A stretch of 64,000 nucleotides of DNA from Pagrus major (lineage: Eukaryota > Chordata > Actinopteri > Spariformes > Sparidae). Below, in pieces: positions 43,201 to 55,300 of this stretch (position 1 is its first letter; each line of letters opens with the position of its first letter). Position numbers and translations under genes: made by a program. Below the pieces are notes generated by a model. The model saw nothing but the letters and a program-made list of their open reading frames with translations. It searched no databases and was not told the origin of the DNA. The DNA lies in the NCBI RefSeq assembly GCF_040436345.1, contig NC_133237.1, positions 23,627,749-23,691,748 of the forward strand, read 5' to 3'.

Positions 43201-46200
43201 TCACAGTGACCGTCTTAGAGCCAAACATGCCCATTGGATTAAAGAGACAGCTTTCAGACATGCTGACAATCCATTAGTGCACTTCAGTGATTCAGTCATA
43301 TAAAAAGGCCACATTAACACTTGCATCTTATAATACCACAACCATGCATTGCTTATCATTTCCTGTGTGCCTGTGCCTCATCTGCAACAAGACTATCTGG
43401 CAGAACACTTCCCCTCAGGGAGACAAAGCATGTCTGGCACATACAAACAAGACAGTGGGGCTCAGCACTGGTATGAGCCATGGCTTTATCCCAGGGCTCA
43501 TGTTGATGGAAGGATTTCTACATTAACAAGTAGTACACATATGTGTTATTAAATGCATTTACACTCATTAATGACATAACATCTTCTTCTGCATCTCTTT
43601 CGACATATGGATGTGACGTCCGGTCCCAAGCTTCTTATGCAATATTACGATTACAATTCTCCATTAAATGCCACCAGTTAATGCCAGTTACTAATGAAAA
43701 TACACCAGAGGAGCTATAAATAAAGACACCATCATGTTGAGGTCACTTAGTGTGTGGAGAGAGTGGGACAGAGTAAATCCATGTCTGACATTCTCTCTAA
43801 GATACTTTCTGTCAGTGACTAAGGCAGTAGGACATTTTAGTTTATCCCTTATGATATAAAAACTACTGACAGGTTGTAAAGCCAACAATGTATGAGCAGA
43901 CAAATTCCAAGAACATAAAGTTAAAGGCACGATTGTCATCTATGCGTGCCTTTCTCTTTAGGGATCAAGAGAACATCATCATGTTGCTATTTATACCTAC
44001 CTGCCAACTAACTATAGATGTACAGGACAACCATAGTTTCATTCATTTCACTGCAACATCACAACAATGAATCTAATGAATGTGTGAAAACAATCAGATG
44101 TTTGACAATGACAATGTTTTTTCCCAACCGCACAGTCAAAATGTCAATGAAACTGCCAAAAGAAAATGATTTATTTCAATCATAAACCCCACAAGAGTAC
44201 TGACCTGTTCCACTTCACAAAGCTTATCAAGAGAGGCCTTGAACTTCTTCATACAAGCTTCAGCTAGGTGCAAGTGAGTGGAGTACTGTGAATGAAAATG
44301 TGTAAAGATTATTTATCAATGTATAGTTATAATAAAATTCTCATTGATTTATACAACCTACAAATTGTTCCATAGAACAACCAGAAATATACTACACTAT
44401 GACAGAGAACATTTTTAGTGCCACTTTTTTTGGTGAGATTTTTGTCATAATTAACAATCAATGTACAGTTACAGGTGCAAATTTACAGTCAGAAGTGTCT
44501 CCTATAAATTACTGATTACTAAGGAAGAATTCACTGTTGTCAATTTAAGTCCTAATCTTAAAACATCTCTGAAAGTACTCCCTTCACAGTAAATTACCAT
44601 TAGATGATGATATTCAAAGGCACAGAGTTGACTTTAATTATCCCACTCACCATGCTCAGCTCCTTCTGATACTGTGGCATCTTCTTCAACATCTGTGAGA
44701 GATCTTTTATGTTGGCCTGAAATGCAAGACATTTTAACCATGATTGCAGCATAAGGTATGAATCATCTTCATGTTATATCATGGACATTTGTAATAACAA
44801 ATGAACGATAATGACTGCAGCAAATGAACACTCACATTGTCGGTGCACATTCGCTTACTCTCACAAAAGGAGCGAAGAAGTTCTGTCACTTTCCTGTAAC
44901 AGCGGGTTTTGAAAATGATTAGTTATCTTGTGCAGAAGCACATTTAATTAGTTAATAAGTTAGTTAGTTGTTAAGTTAGTCATATTACTCAGCATCCATT
45001 CATTCTTTTCATTACTCTCCATAAAATATGTTACAATGTCACAATGTAATATAACACTAAGTGAAATCAATGACCAGAGCTTGGGAAGGCCGGCAGTGAG
45101 ACCTAATCACAGGGCGATATGAAAGATACACTCTTAGATTTGTGACAGACTTACTTAGTGACATCTGCAATGTGCATATGTTTGAGCTGAACCCAGAGCT
45201 CATCATCTTCATCCAACAACACTTCTCTCTCCTTTGCATTCCCAATTCCAGTTGTCTGATAACTTTGAAAAAAAACAAAAAAAAACAAGAAGAGGTGTAC
45301 AGCACAAACGAGTATGCCGAAAATGTATACCCAAGACAGCCCACTCACATGGCAAAACAAATGATCAGCAACCAACAAGATGTTCACTCACCTATAGATA
45401 TCCTGTTGGATATCTAGCAAGTCGTAGGCCATAGCCTGCAAGGTCAACTCATGAAGAATAGGCGAGATGGGATCATACCCACGATCGACAATCAGTAGCT
45501 GGGATCGATCCTTATCTGCACCCTACAAACAGTGAACATAGGTGATATCATCTACTACCAAGGAAAGGTCTGATTTACTTAAACAGTTAAATAATAAATT
45601 AGGATCGAGTCTACGGTACACATAATAAAGAAGCCCACTCGTGTTTTTGTGAATCTGTCATGCAGTGAAAGTCTTATCAGCTTATATCTATACGAGTTCA
45701 ATACTTCAGTAAACTTGCAATGATGAGCACAATAAAAATAAAAGTGCTTAGCCAGCACAGTATAGTAATCTACGTCAGAGGTGTGGGGGCAAAAGGAGAA
45801 CAGTAGTACATGCCTGTTAAGACCCATCTCAGGAGCAAGGAAATGTCAGCTAAGAAAGACAGAAAAGAAGAAGGGCAAAAGGGAAAGATCCAACAAAGCG
45901 TGAGAAGAAGAATCAACTGGAAATAAAACCCAGAAACCACCGAAATGTCTACAACCTGGGAAGGTGAAGGGCTGCAGAATCCCAAAGGAAGAGTATTCTC
46001 TGATATGGAAAAGTTGATTTTGCAGAAAAATAGCAGTAAAAGAATTCAGTTCACCATTTTACGACAAAGACTTGTATTGATACAGTAGAGCTCATAAGAA
46101 CTATGGCTAGTGGTCCTAACCTCTCCCATGCTTGGGTTGTCAGCTTTGTGAGCAGTAAGGCGCTGGTAGACCTCCTCAGCCAGTCTAGCATTCTCCTCTG

Positions 46201-49200
46201 GTCCCCTTGAAGACAGAGGTATGCATCTGAATCAGCAACTTTAGCGGCAAACCACTTTCAATGTTCTTTAATGCAAGGCTTCCATACTTGCGGTAACGGA
46301 TCGCAGGGTACTCCTTAAGTGTGTCACACAGGGTCGCAATCTGCTCTGCCAGATTTTCCATCATTTTGTCTTTTCCTTCATTTGGCTTAGAACTATAGAA
46401 GGAGTACAAGGAGGTCGGGTCATCCAGGGAGAATACCTGCAGGGGTGAGAAGGATTAAGGTTTGCCTCAGTTTGACCACATTATGTTCTCTACAACAACA
46501 AGGAGCACTATTATATTTTTCCATGATGAACAATGGACAACAGTACTGCGTGTAATGTGAAAGGTGCAAAACTGTTCCCCTCAGCTCTCAGTCACATTTC
46601 AGAATCTTTCAACTCATTGTTTGGGTTGATGCTTTCAACTTTATGGTTTTGTTTCACTCTTTACGCTCTAATCAACCTCTGATAATCCCACTGTAGGCTA
46701 CCTGCCATACCATATAGAGAAAATTAGTGGCTAGCTATTGAACATAGTGGAGCATTTTGTACCAACAGAAAGATCATTTTCTCAGGAGTTGTTGGTAACC
46801 AAAATGCAGATAAAATAAAAGTGAACAAGAATTACATGGACAAAAAAAATCCAGTTGATTTAAGTGATAAGGGGATAATTTCCTACCTGAGACTCATACG
46901 GCAGGAAAGCAACGTTGATCTCTTTTAAAGTCTTAGCGACCTTGGCAACTCTGGATCGCCCAATCTCTGCAAAGAGACCATCTGGGCAAGCTATGGAAAC
47001 AAAAGTAATAACGAATAAGTTTCCTTTACTTTTAAACACTTTATTTTTCCTGGAATTTCAACATGAAATTAATGATCCATAGGTGCAGAGTATCCTGTTC
47101 ACACACAGACATACTTACTGTCAGTGAAGAAGATGTGTGCTGCTTTGTAAGTGAAGGCAGCATGTTTGAAGTCGTCAATGAGAGCACGGACTGACTGTAA
47201 TTGAAAACAAAGTTTTGATTAACAGTTGACGATTTTGAGAAAAATCTAAATGAACACAGAAGATCTTAAAATTGTAGAGGGAACTATAAGGAAAAGGCAA
47301 CAGCTAACCTTCTCAACAGGTGAAATCAAATAAATGGCCTCCAAACTAGAGATGGGCTCCCTTCGTTTATTGATATCCTCCACAACTGAAAAGGAGAAAT
47401 CAGAAAGCTTTGTCAATATTACATGCAACTGCAAATAAATCATCATCATCATCTTGTAAAGTGAAATAAGTGAGCACTCTGGATACATATTTTTCCTAAT
47501 AATTAGACATACATATATATGTATATATGTGTGTATATATATATATATATTTTTTTTTTCAATAATCTGTCTGCTGAAAGGAACAGCCTCATAGAAATAA
47601 TATCTTAAAGTTCGTCTTAAGCATTTTCAAAGTCTATTAAGCTGAGACCAAGTATTTTGTTAGTGCAGAGGGGCTGCTGGTGTGAGGCTGGGAGCCTTCT
47701 GCCTTCCCCATGCAATGCTCAATACAGAAATAAGGTCAATGATCACTCAAAATTAACAGAGCACTTCTTTGTTTTTACTTCAGCAGCACTTCAAACATTG
47801 TGCAATGTGCATATTAAGCCAGAACAATTAAATATAAAAATCCCAGCAGCCTGCATGATGCACTTAATGTGCACTTTGTGAATTACAATAAGCTTTCAGG
47901 GTGTGTTTTCCACAGGCACATGCATACACAGCTGTTGCATACATTTTAAGAAAGTAAACTGTAGGCCTACATATTTTCTAAATATAATCCAATATGTCCT
48001 ACATTCGCTTTTCCCGTCTTCCTGTGATTACATTTCTCAGGAAACGGGAAATGATTTTAATGGGTATTCCCAGGGAGGCCGTTTCTCAGGATTAAACCCT
48101 AGAGTGCTATCATAGATATTAAATGTGTGGGGAACTCCTTGACAGGCACAACATCAGTCTTCCACGTGAAATGTACATATTTGGTTTTTGCTTTGATAAG
48201 GCTGGTGAAAATCGGTTTCACTAGTACTAATTCAGAATTTCTTTTAAATTTATGAGTGATGAGGCTTAGTGTGGACCGTGTATCAGACAAAGTATGTATT
48301 CCCCTGGAGACACTGGGCATTGCAAACTTAAGAAAGACTACAGGCTTCCAGATATAATGTTGGGAAGAGAATGAGCATTTTGTATGTGGTATATACTAGC
48401 TGTACATGTGTGGTTAGTTCAACAGCTTCTACAGTTCATGCAAACTACCAAAACCCTGCTCTAAGGATATACTGTAAATATCATTAGTTTGCTCTATGAC
48501 AACATTTTGAAAAGGATGGCAGAAAGTCAGGCAACATTTGAAAAAATGTTTACTAATATATTTTAGTTTTTTAAAGTTTGATCCTACATATATGCAACTG
48601 ATGCATTGAATGTAAGACCATTAATTATCTGCAACTTACTGGTTACCCCCTCTGCCAAAATATCTGACATCTTGCAGCATGAGGACAGAATTCGCATGCT
48701 CACGTGATCCACAATAAGAACCTAAACAAAAACACGATGGACAAGGTTATAAATACAGTGTGGCAGGAGGATTCATAATAAAAAATACAATTCTTACTGT
48801 TACCTTCCATTCTCCATCCTTCTTCACACTCTTGATGACCCCATTGAGGATTTCTGTAGAAGAGAACAAAAAGATTCATGCAGTATTACAGAACTATCAA
48901 TAACTTATGAGTAATACTTTGCAATTCTGTCTGTAAACCAGACGTACCACAACACCATAATAATATTTCAGTAGCTATGATTTAAAAACTGGCTGTGATA
49001 TGAAAGCTCTCAATTATTGTTGCAGCAATAAATAATTCATACAATTCATTTATTGGCATTCTCCATCAAGTAAGACAGGGCATTAAGCCTAAGCATTTTT
49101 GCACCAGAGGCTAGAGAATAAAAAATACATTAGAAAAAAATGCAACATCGAAGATTTATTTATTGAAAGTTCTATCTCTCTGAATAGATGCACAGGCAAG

Positions 49201-51355
49201 CGATCTATCAAATTGAAATGTTGTAACATCCATGCATAAGCACAATGCAAAAGGCTGGAGGTCAGTTATGTGTTAAAACTCTCTGACTCAGGAATCAGGA
49301 ACTATCTTGAAACCAAACCATTTTTAGCACATGTGTTTACTAACTCAGTCGATTGGTTGCAACTTCCTTGTCTTATACTGTTGACATTACAGTGGATGAA
49401 TGCTCCAGAGTTTCCTGCAATGTTTCAGAGTAGAGCTGGGCTACCTTGGCCTAAATGCCCTGAAACAAACATTAGCCCTGAGGATAAAAGAGCTCAATAC
49501 TTCACAAACCATTAAATTTAGTGTGGCTATTGTTTAGGCCCTTTACTCAACAGGATATGGGTGGCCTACCACCTCAGCTTAACGGTTTACTCCCTTTAAT
49601 GGTGAACAGAAGGAAGGAGAGTGTGGGGACATAAATATGAAGAAATACACTAATGTTATATTACATTCTCCACTCAACGTCCTTGTTTAACCTCATTAGA
49701 AACACATCAGTGACTCTCTAAGAAAAGTGATTAATTGCTCTAGTCTTATTACCACATCAATTCTCTAATTGACATGGCAATTGCCTGGTTATGGGACTTG
49801 GACATGCTTATTATATGGTTTATTAAAAAGAAAAACACTAATGCTCTTCACCTTACAATCACTGTAATCACTATGTTATGAAGTGTTTCCAAAATAATAT
49901 GTTGTGTTGATGAGGCTACTGAATATCAAATGGAATTCTGGAAATATATTTGCTCCTAAACAACCCCCCCCCAAAAAATGTTGGACCAAGTGGAAAAATC
50001 CTTACTGACCAATGTCTTGTGCCCATACTATTTCCATACAGGGAACTGGAAAAGATGACTACTTGTGACTGGGGTTCTCCACAAAAAAGCTGCCAGCCAT
50101 CAAGCCATTTTAGCAACCTCAAACTTAGCTTATGTATTTGTCAATGTTTTAAATACACCAAAATACCTGCATGCAAATTGCCCTGAGGCTTGTCTTGCCC
50201 ATAACAGACTGCTGTATTAGACCTTAACTAAATAAATTATGTCTCTACTCTGAGTTTATAACTTACAAAGGCAGATTTTACTAAACACTATCAACAGTGA
50301 AAATGGACAGGGCCTGCACACTACCATGCTTTAACTCAACTTGCGTGGACAATGTCTTTCGCGCATCAGATCAAGGGTTAGTTGTATTACCAGTACAGAC
50401 GAAGATTTCAGCAAGATTTCAGAGTGAAGGGTGTGTTCACACTACATTCCCTCTCTGTACAGGAACAAAATTGACAGTCAACAGACATCTCCTAACCCCT
50501 GACATGGCGAAAAGATTGTATCAGCGAAATTTAGCTTTTTTTTAAGTTCACATAAAATGTTCCTCAACTTCAAATACTTCCAAACCTAAACAGTTATATA
50601 ACAAAAACAAACTGTACTGTAACTATTTTGTGAATAGTTACCCTTTGTTTTTGTAGAGATTCTGAATACACACTGTATTAAGGCTAAGTAATAAAGTCAC
50701 TTACAGAAACACAAAGCCTCATTGATTCTACAAGGTTATTGACACAATAGCATTTTGTGAACGTTACACAAAACAAGACATTTAAGTAAATGAAACAATT
50801 TTGTAGTAAAAGCTGCGATTTTGTTCATATTTAGTTAATTACTTGACATTACAGCATAACGTTAAAAGCTATAGCTGATTTAAAGTGAGTCCATCACAAG
50901 TTACTGTGTCACAACTTCCTTTTAGGTTAGCTAGCTAACGTTAGCCTAGCACTCGGACTGTCACAACACTCACACTCACTATCGACGTCACGTTGTTATC
51001 CTTTAAAGTGTGCCAAATGCCAATATAGCATCGGCAAACGTTGTTACCAACACATGCAACACAACAATAACGCCTTTTATCAATGGCTTGGTTAGCGAAA
51101 TCGTTTAATTTAATCGGTAATGTTGGTATTTTTATTGGGACTGGACCAGGAAGAAACCTCTGGTGGACCAACGTCCCTAGCAGTGTTTTGAGTCGGCGTA
51201 TAAGTTGAGCCTGAAATTATCAAGCTCCCACAAAGAAAACTCGAATAAAGTACCCGTGTTTTTTTGGTGCTAATAAACTTGTGAAAGCAGACAATGTTAC
51301 AACGAGTGTTACACTTACTTTCTCCAACTACCGCTTTCAGCCCACTCGGTGCCAT
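40238..51355 (-). CDS. stxbp2: Syntaxin-binding protein 2 (Munc18-2)
   Basis: Sec1/Munc18 protein that binds syntaxins and controls SNARE-driven granule exocytosis. Complete: 19 exons, 592 aa (human about 593). Exons 5' to 3': 51319-51355, 48804-48853, 48640-48721, 47309-47385, 47119-47194, 46887-46990, 46288-46436, 46121-46205, 45392-45522, 45155-45262, 44836-44893, 44651-44716, 44205-44285, 42365-42506, 42056-42162, 41860-41958, 41687-41772, 40415-40575, 40238-40317. The start [13 protein letters not shown] is that of STXBP2. Other landmarks are [78 protein letters not shown] and [20 protein letters not shown]; the C-terminus is [10 protein letters not shown]. Exon 45155-45262 must use the acceptor after the long T-rich tract (ttcaaag). 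The nearer cag would drop residues and shift the frame. Introns 1 (2.5 kb) and 13 (1.7 kb) are the largest and hold no recognised gene. Confidence 0.98.
42507..44204. other. Large stxbp2 intron, nothing else recognised
   Basis: 1.7-kb intron between the exons starting [11 protein letters not shown] and ending FHKKK. It contains only short chance open frames on both strands. Confidence 0.6.
47509..47560. repeat. (TA)n / T-rich microsatellite
   Basis: Imperfect TA/TG repeat followed by a T run in an stxbp2 intron. Confidence 0.85.
48854..51318. other. First intron of stxbp2
   Basis: 2.5-kb intron after the 37-bp coding first exon. A ttagctagctaacgttagcc patch lies at about 50927-50946, close to the promoter. 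No other gene, repeat family or RNA gene was recognised. Confidence 0.55.
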
Positions 51356-51440
51356 CTTGACAGCAGTCTGGTGGACGGTCGGCTACTTCCTTGTTGTTAA
51401 ACTTGTGTGGTTCAAGCGTTCAGCTTTTAACAGTGAAATA

Positions 51441-51453
51441 CTGCCCCCTGCTG
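51441..51453 (-). promoter_or_regulatory. CTCF-like motif upstream of stxbp2
   Basis: On the - strand this reads CAGCAGGGGGCAG, close to the CTCF core (CCAGCAGGGGGCGC-like). It lies about 90 bp upstream of the stxbp2 ATG. Sequence match only; the same string also occurs inside some dispersed repeats. Confidence 0.4.
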
Positions 51454-51459
51454 TCTGAT

Positions 51460-53483
51460 ACTACTATTGCAAGATCACATGTGCTTTTCACAAGTTAAAT
51501 TAAATAATGTCTTGTGAATTATAATCTTAAAAAAAACCTGTGTGGTTAATTTTTTGCCTTTTCTAAAAAAATACTGCAACTAGTGACTATAGTAGTTTTT
51601 GGGAGTGGATTAAGTTGGCAAATATTGTCACTTGGCTTCCATCACTTTTTACAGGAGGAATAGTATTTATCAGTTTATTACAGCAATAAAAAATACTATA
51701 ATAACTTATTTTGAATTTGACTTTCAAAATGAATGGCAGCCATGAAAAAGAAACAGCTGCAAGAAGGAAATACACACTTTCTTGCCAGTGCCTTGGGAGA
51801 CAGACTGTGAGACATCCAACTGGCAACTCTTCCTTGCCAGATGCATTTGAGGATATCATCTGATGAGCCTTGGGAGAAATGTGTCATCACTTCATCATCA
51901 CGAATGAGAGACTCAGCAGTTTGTTAGGTGTAGATAGTATCAGGATACATCCAAGACCGAAGAGTGCTCAGCAAGCCACAGCTTCCTCAGATATATTCAT
52001 ACTTAGGAGATCATAGATAGTTGGTCTTGGTGCAATTTTCTGCTTGGCATGACATTTTAGAAATGATTTATGAATTGTCATAAACAATTTATTAACTGTT
52101 ATAGTAACTGTATGTGAGAGCAAATGTTACCTCTTAAAACAAGCATTACCTTGGAACAGCTGCTTTGCACTCACATAATTTTGGTGACATTTAGGGTAAA
52201 ATTCATCAGTAAAGCTGTAGCCATAAGATGTACAGCGCATGAGATACATCATATCCCAACACAAGCAAATGCAAATCCACTGACAAAAATCAATGTTTCT
52301 TTTACAACAGGTGAAGCAAAACCACCAAACAACTTTAATAACAAAACAGCATTAAAATGACATGAAATATACACATAATCAGTGCTGATAGGATCAATTC
52401 CCCCGACCCCCTCAACTTCTTCATGTAAATAGAGTGAATGTGATTAGGCTGTTTCTGACACTGATAACCTGAAAAAAAAAAAACATGATTTAATGTCAAA
52501 GTATCACACAGTTAAATAATTTTAGCGCCAGCAATTGTAGAATGTCACAGGGTAATATCCTGTGTGTAGCCAAGGTGTAACAAATGATTTTAGATTAAAC
52601 ATACCTTTACCTGCAAGGTGTAAAAACCATGAAGCCAAAGGAACATTCAATGCTTCTGTACCGCAACAAGTAGCCCTACATTTTTAAGAAAGCTACTGTT
52701 AACATATTCAGAATATCTTAGCTAGTGTTTGCCAGAAGGCATAAGAAGTGTCTACAGTAAAGTAGAAAGAGGTTCTATGGCCTGATGAGAATCAACATAA
52801 TATCACACTAACATATACATGATGTTCACGTAAATACATTTAATGTAAAGCTACCTAGACTTTTTAGCACAGGCCAAAAGACAATAATTGCTGCCACTGG
52901 TGCCTCTCATAAATATTGATTTGAAGGTGGTGAATACTTAGATCAGTTATTTTGTTTTCAGGTTTGTAATTCTAATTCAAATTAGTTTATAGAGAATTTT
53001 TTGCACTTTCGTATTGAGGTCCCTTTCTGTTGATCAGTGTCAAAACTGCCATTTTACAACCACTGTGATACAATGTTGAAAAACACTACACATGCAGAAC
53101 ATCCCATGGGGGTTTCATTTTATAGGCACTGCACCTCACAAAATGAATCATGACAATTACATTAGATCCAACTGGATATGATTGAAATAATTATTTTATG
53201 AAAGCGAAATCACAGCAGCTCAACTGATCAGGCATTCAAACACAAATAATTCTGTCATTTGAAAAGTCTTACACATGTAAATTAAACTTAATATTAGCTA
53301 TGTTAAGCATAATAAATCCATGGAAAATGTCCAGCACACCTTTAAGATGTGTTAACTTCTCTGATGTTTCCAGTGTGTCTTGCTCCTACTCGAGTCCGAT
53401 CAGTCTTCTTCTGCCAAAAAACACTGCCAGATAATCATCCACTAATGGTGCTGAGAAGTCATGTATTTCCTCAACCCCAATCC
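51460..53483. other. Spacer between stxbp2 promoter and pet100 stop
   Basis: AT-rich DNA with short chance open frames. It must contain the pet100 3' UTR next to 53484. No confident repeat family or gene was recognised. Confidence 0.5.
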
Positions 53484-54346
53484 TCAATTCTCAGATTCTG
53501 CAGACATGTGTTTTAATATTCGCTGCTCCTTACGAACACGCATTCGCTCTTTGAAATCCTCCAACTCCTTCCTCTGAAAATAAATACAACACAATCATTT
53601 TACCATTATATATTGTGCTGTTCAACAACAGTACAGTATGTATAACAACACATCATTAAAAGCAGCTCCAGATGAAAAGGTACAATTAATTGTGATGAAA
53701 AGTGAAAAAACAATGTAGGATTATAAGCCAAATTCTTAAAAAAAGAGACAGAAAGAAAGAAAGAAAGAAAAATCCTAGAAATAGCTAATTAAACTATCAT
53801 TTGGTTTTACAATGTTAACTTGTTTTTTGTGGTTTTATTGTTTGTGGACAATGTGGACTTTGTAAACACATGAACTCTCTAAATTACACTTACATGAATT
53901 CCCTCGTCGGGGGGGAAGATTTCCCTCTGGATACCATAAAAGATGCCATCATAGAACAGAGAAAGAGACATTTGTTATTACCAGGAGCACACTGACTAGC
54001 TGAGTGAACTGATGTGTGTGATCAAAATTATCAACATTACTGACCTTTCTCTTCACTATGTACTCTTCAAAATACTCTGCTTGATTTGAGACCCAGAACA
54101 TGGTCACGGGAAAAGACAGATACAGCATCATCTGATCAAAACAAACCCAAACGGACCAGCGAGTGAGTGATAGTGGAAAACTGTTACATGAGCACAACCT
54201 AATGAAAGCGACTAGCTGGATCGAGCCACGAAACATGGGCCGATCTGTACGGGTTTAAACCTTACGAACTATACACATTAAATGTCATCGGAAGTAGCTT
54301 TAAAATATGCGATACTTACTCGAAACACCTCTATTTTAACACCCAT
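53484..54346 (-). CDS. pet100: PET100 cytochrome c oxidase assembly factor
   Basis: Small inner-membrane mitochondrial protein needed for complex IV assembly. Four exons: 54320-54346, 54045-54131, 53894-53926, 53484-53573; 78 aa (human 73). It starts MGVKIEVFR. One membrane segment (MMLYLSFPVTMFWVSNQ) follows, then acidic AEYFEEYIVKRK and a charged helical tail RKELEDFKERMRVRKEQR. All introns are GT-AG and the frame is open. The arrangement (short N-terminal exon, transmembrane segment near the N-terminus, basic tail) is that of the family. On the same strand as stxbp2, its neighbour in human too. Confidence 0.95.
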
Positions 54347-54419
54347 TTTAACAACGATTCCGGGCCTTCAACTATGGAGCGTTATCTAAACTTCAACCAT
54401 CGCCAAAGACCTTCACATT

Positions 54420-54472
54420 ACTTCCGGGTTTCTCGAATGTCCAATCACTTTAATGCAAACACGCATGCGCAG
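54420..54472 (-). promoter_or_regulatory. pet100 promoter with ETS/GABP, CCAAT and NRF-1-like sites
   Basis: Just upstream of the pet100 start are ACTTCCGG (54420-54427, ETS/GABP core), CCAAT (54441-54445) and CGCATGCGCA (54462-54471, NRF-1-like). A second ETS-type CGGAAGT lies in intron 1 (54289-54295). GABP and NRF-1 are established regulators of nuclear genes for mitochondrial proteins. The sites are visible; their use is inferred. Confidence 0.6.
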
Positions 54473-55155
54473 AGGTTGTGAGTAATAAATATATTTTTTA
54501 ACACAGTTGAAAATAGACAATCCAATCTGTGGTATGTCGTTCCAATACATTTTCAACGCTTAATTAAATGAAATGTGGCGATCTCAAAATCTGAAGCTCA
54601 CTTTTGGGTTGCAGCTGACCCATTATATATGTATTTTGAGCAGCGGTCGTCCACGGAGGGGTGCTGCAAACCACTGAATTTGTCCAGATGTCATTCTCTC
54701 TGTGCATTTAAGAATTGCAATAGTTACTTACAAAAAAACCCTGCAATGGATGTGTTCTGATCCCGTTGTACTGACCATTAATGTAATAAAACAAATTTAC
54801 AATCAGGTTAGTCTAGACAGGAACCCAATCTTTCAAATATAAATCTTTAAATATTGGTTTTACTAAACACATTTCAAACTATTTCGAACTTTTAGGACAC
54901 AAATGTTTCTGACAAGGTTTTTTTTTTTTTCAAACCGTCGCCTACATTATAGCGTTAAATCCAATCTAATCAAAAATATATAGCCTATCATTGAATTTAA
55001 CTTGAATAACGTTTTGGCCTGTGGATTTAGAACAGTGCTTTAGCCTTAAAAGACATTTTATAATATTTGTACCTATATTGTAATATTTGTTAATAATTGT
55101 TTCCTAAATATGCTGTCGTTTTTGCCAGTTATCCTGATGCACAGGTATAATTTCT
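54473..55155. other. Bidirectional promoter interval
   Basis: About 800 bp separate the pet100 start (- strand) from the CpG-rich putative first exon at 55.2 kb (+ strand). The middle is AT-rich with a T run at about 54920 and no recognised element. Confidence 0.45.
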
Positions 55156-55300
55156 CCTCACAGTTGCCGCTAAAGTTGCAGTCCGTGACACGCTCATTAC
55201 GTCCCACGAAAGACCTACGCGTGACGTCATCGACAACGAGAGGTGTTCAGGATCCTCGGAGAGAAAGATCCCGCGCGCCCTGGCAACCTGATAAACCCAG
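55156..55300 (+). promoter_or_regulatory. CpG-rich promoter and putative noncoding first exon with full CRE
   Basis: A CpG-rich island in otherwise AT-rich DNA. It holds the palindromic cAMP response element TGACGTCA (55222-55229), GCGCGC just before the end, and a good donor (cccag/gtaaacg) at 55300/55301. No TATA box is seen. This looks like the first exon of a + strand gene divergent to pet100. The likely partner is the coding exon at 61677, but the splice link is inferred. Confidence 0.55.
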
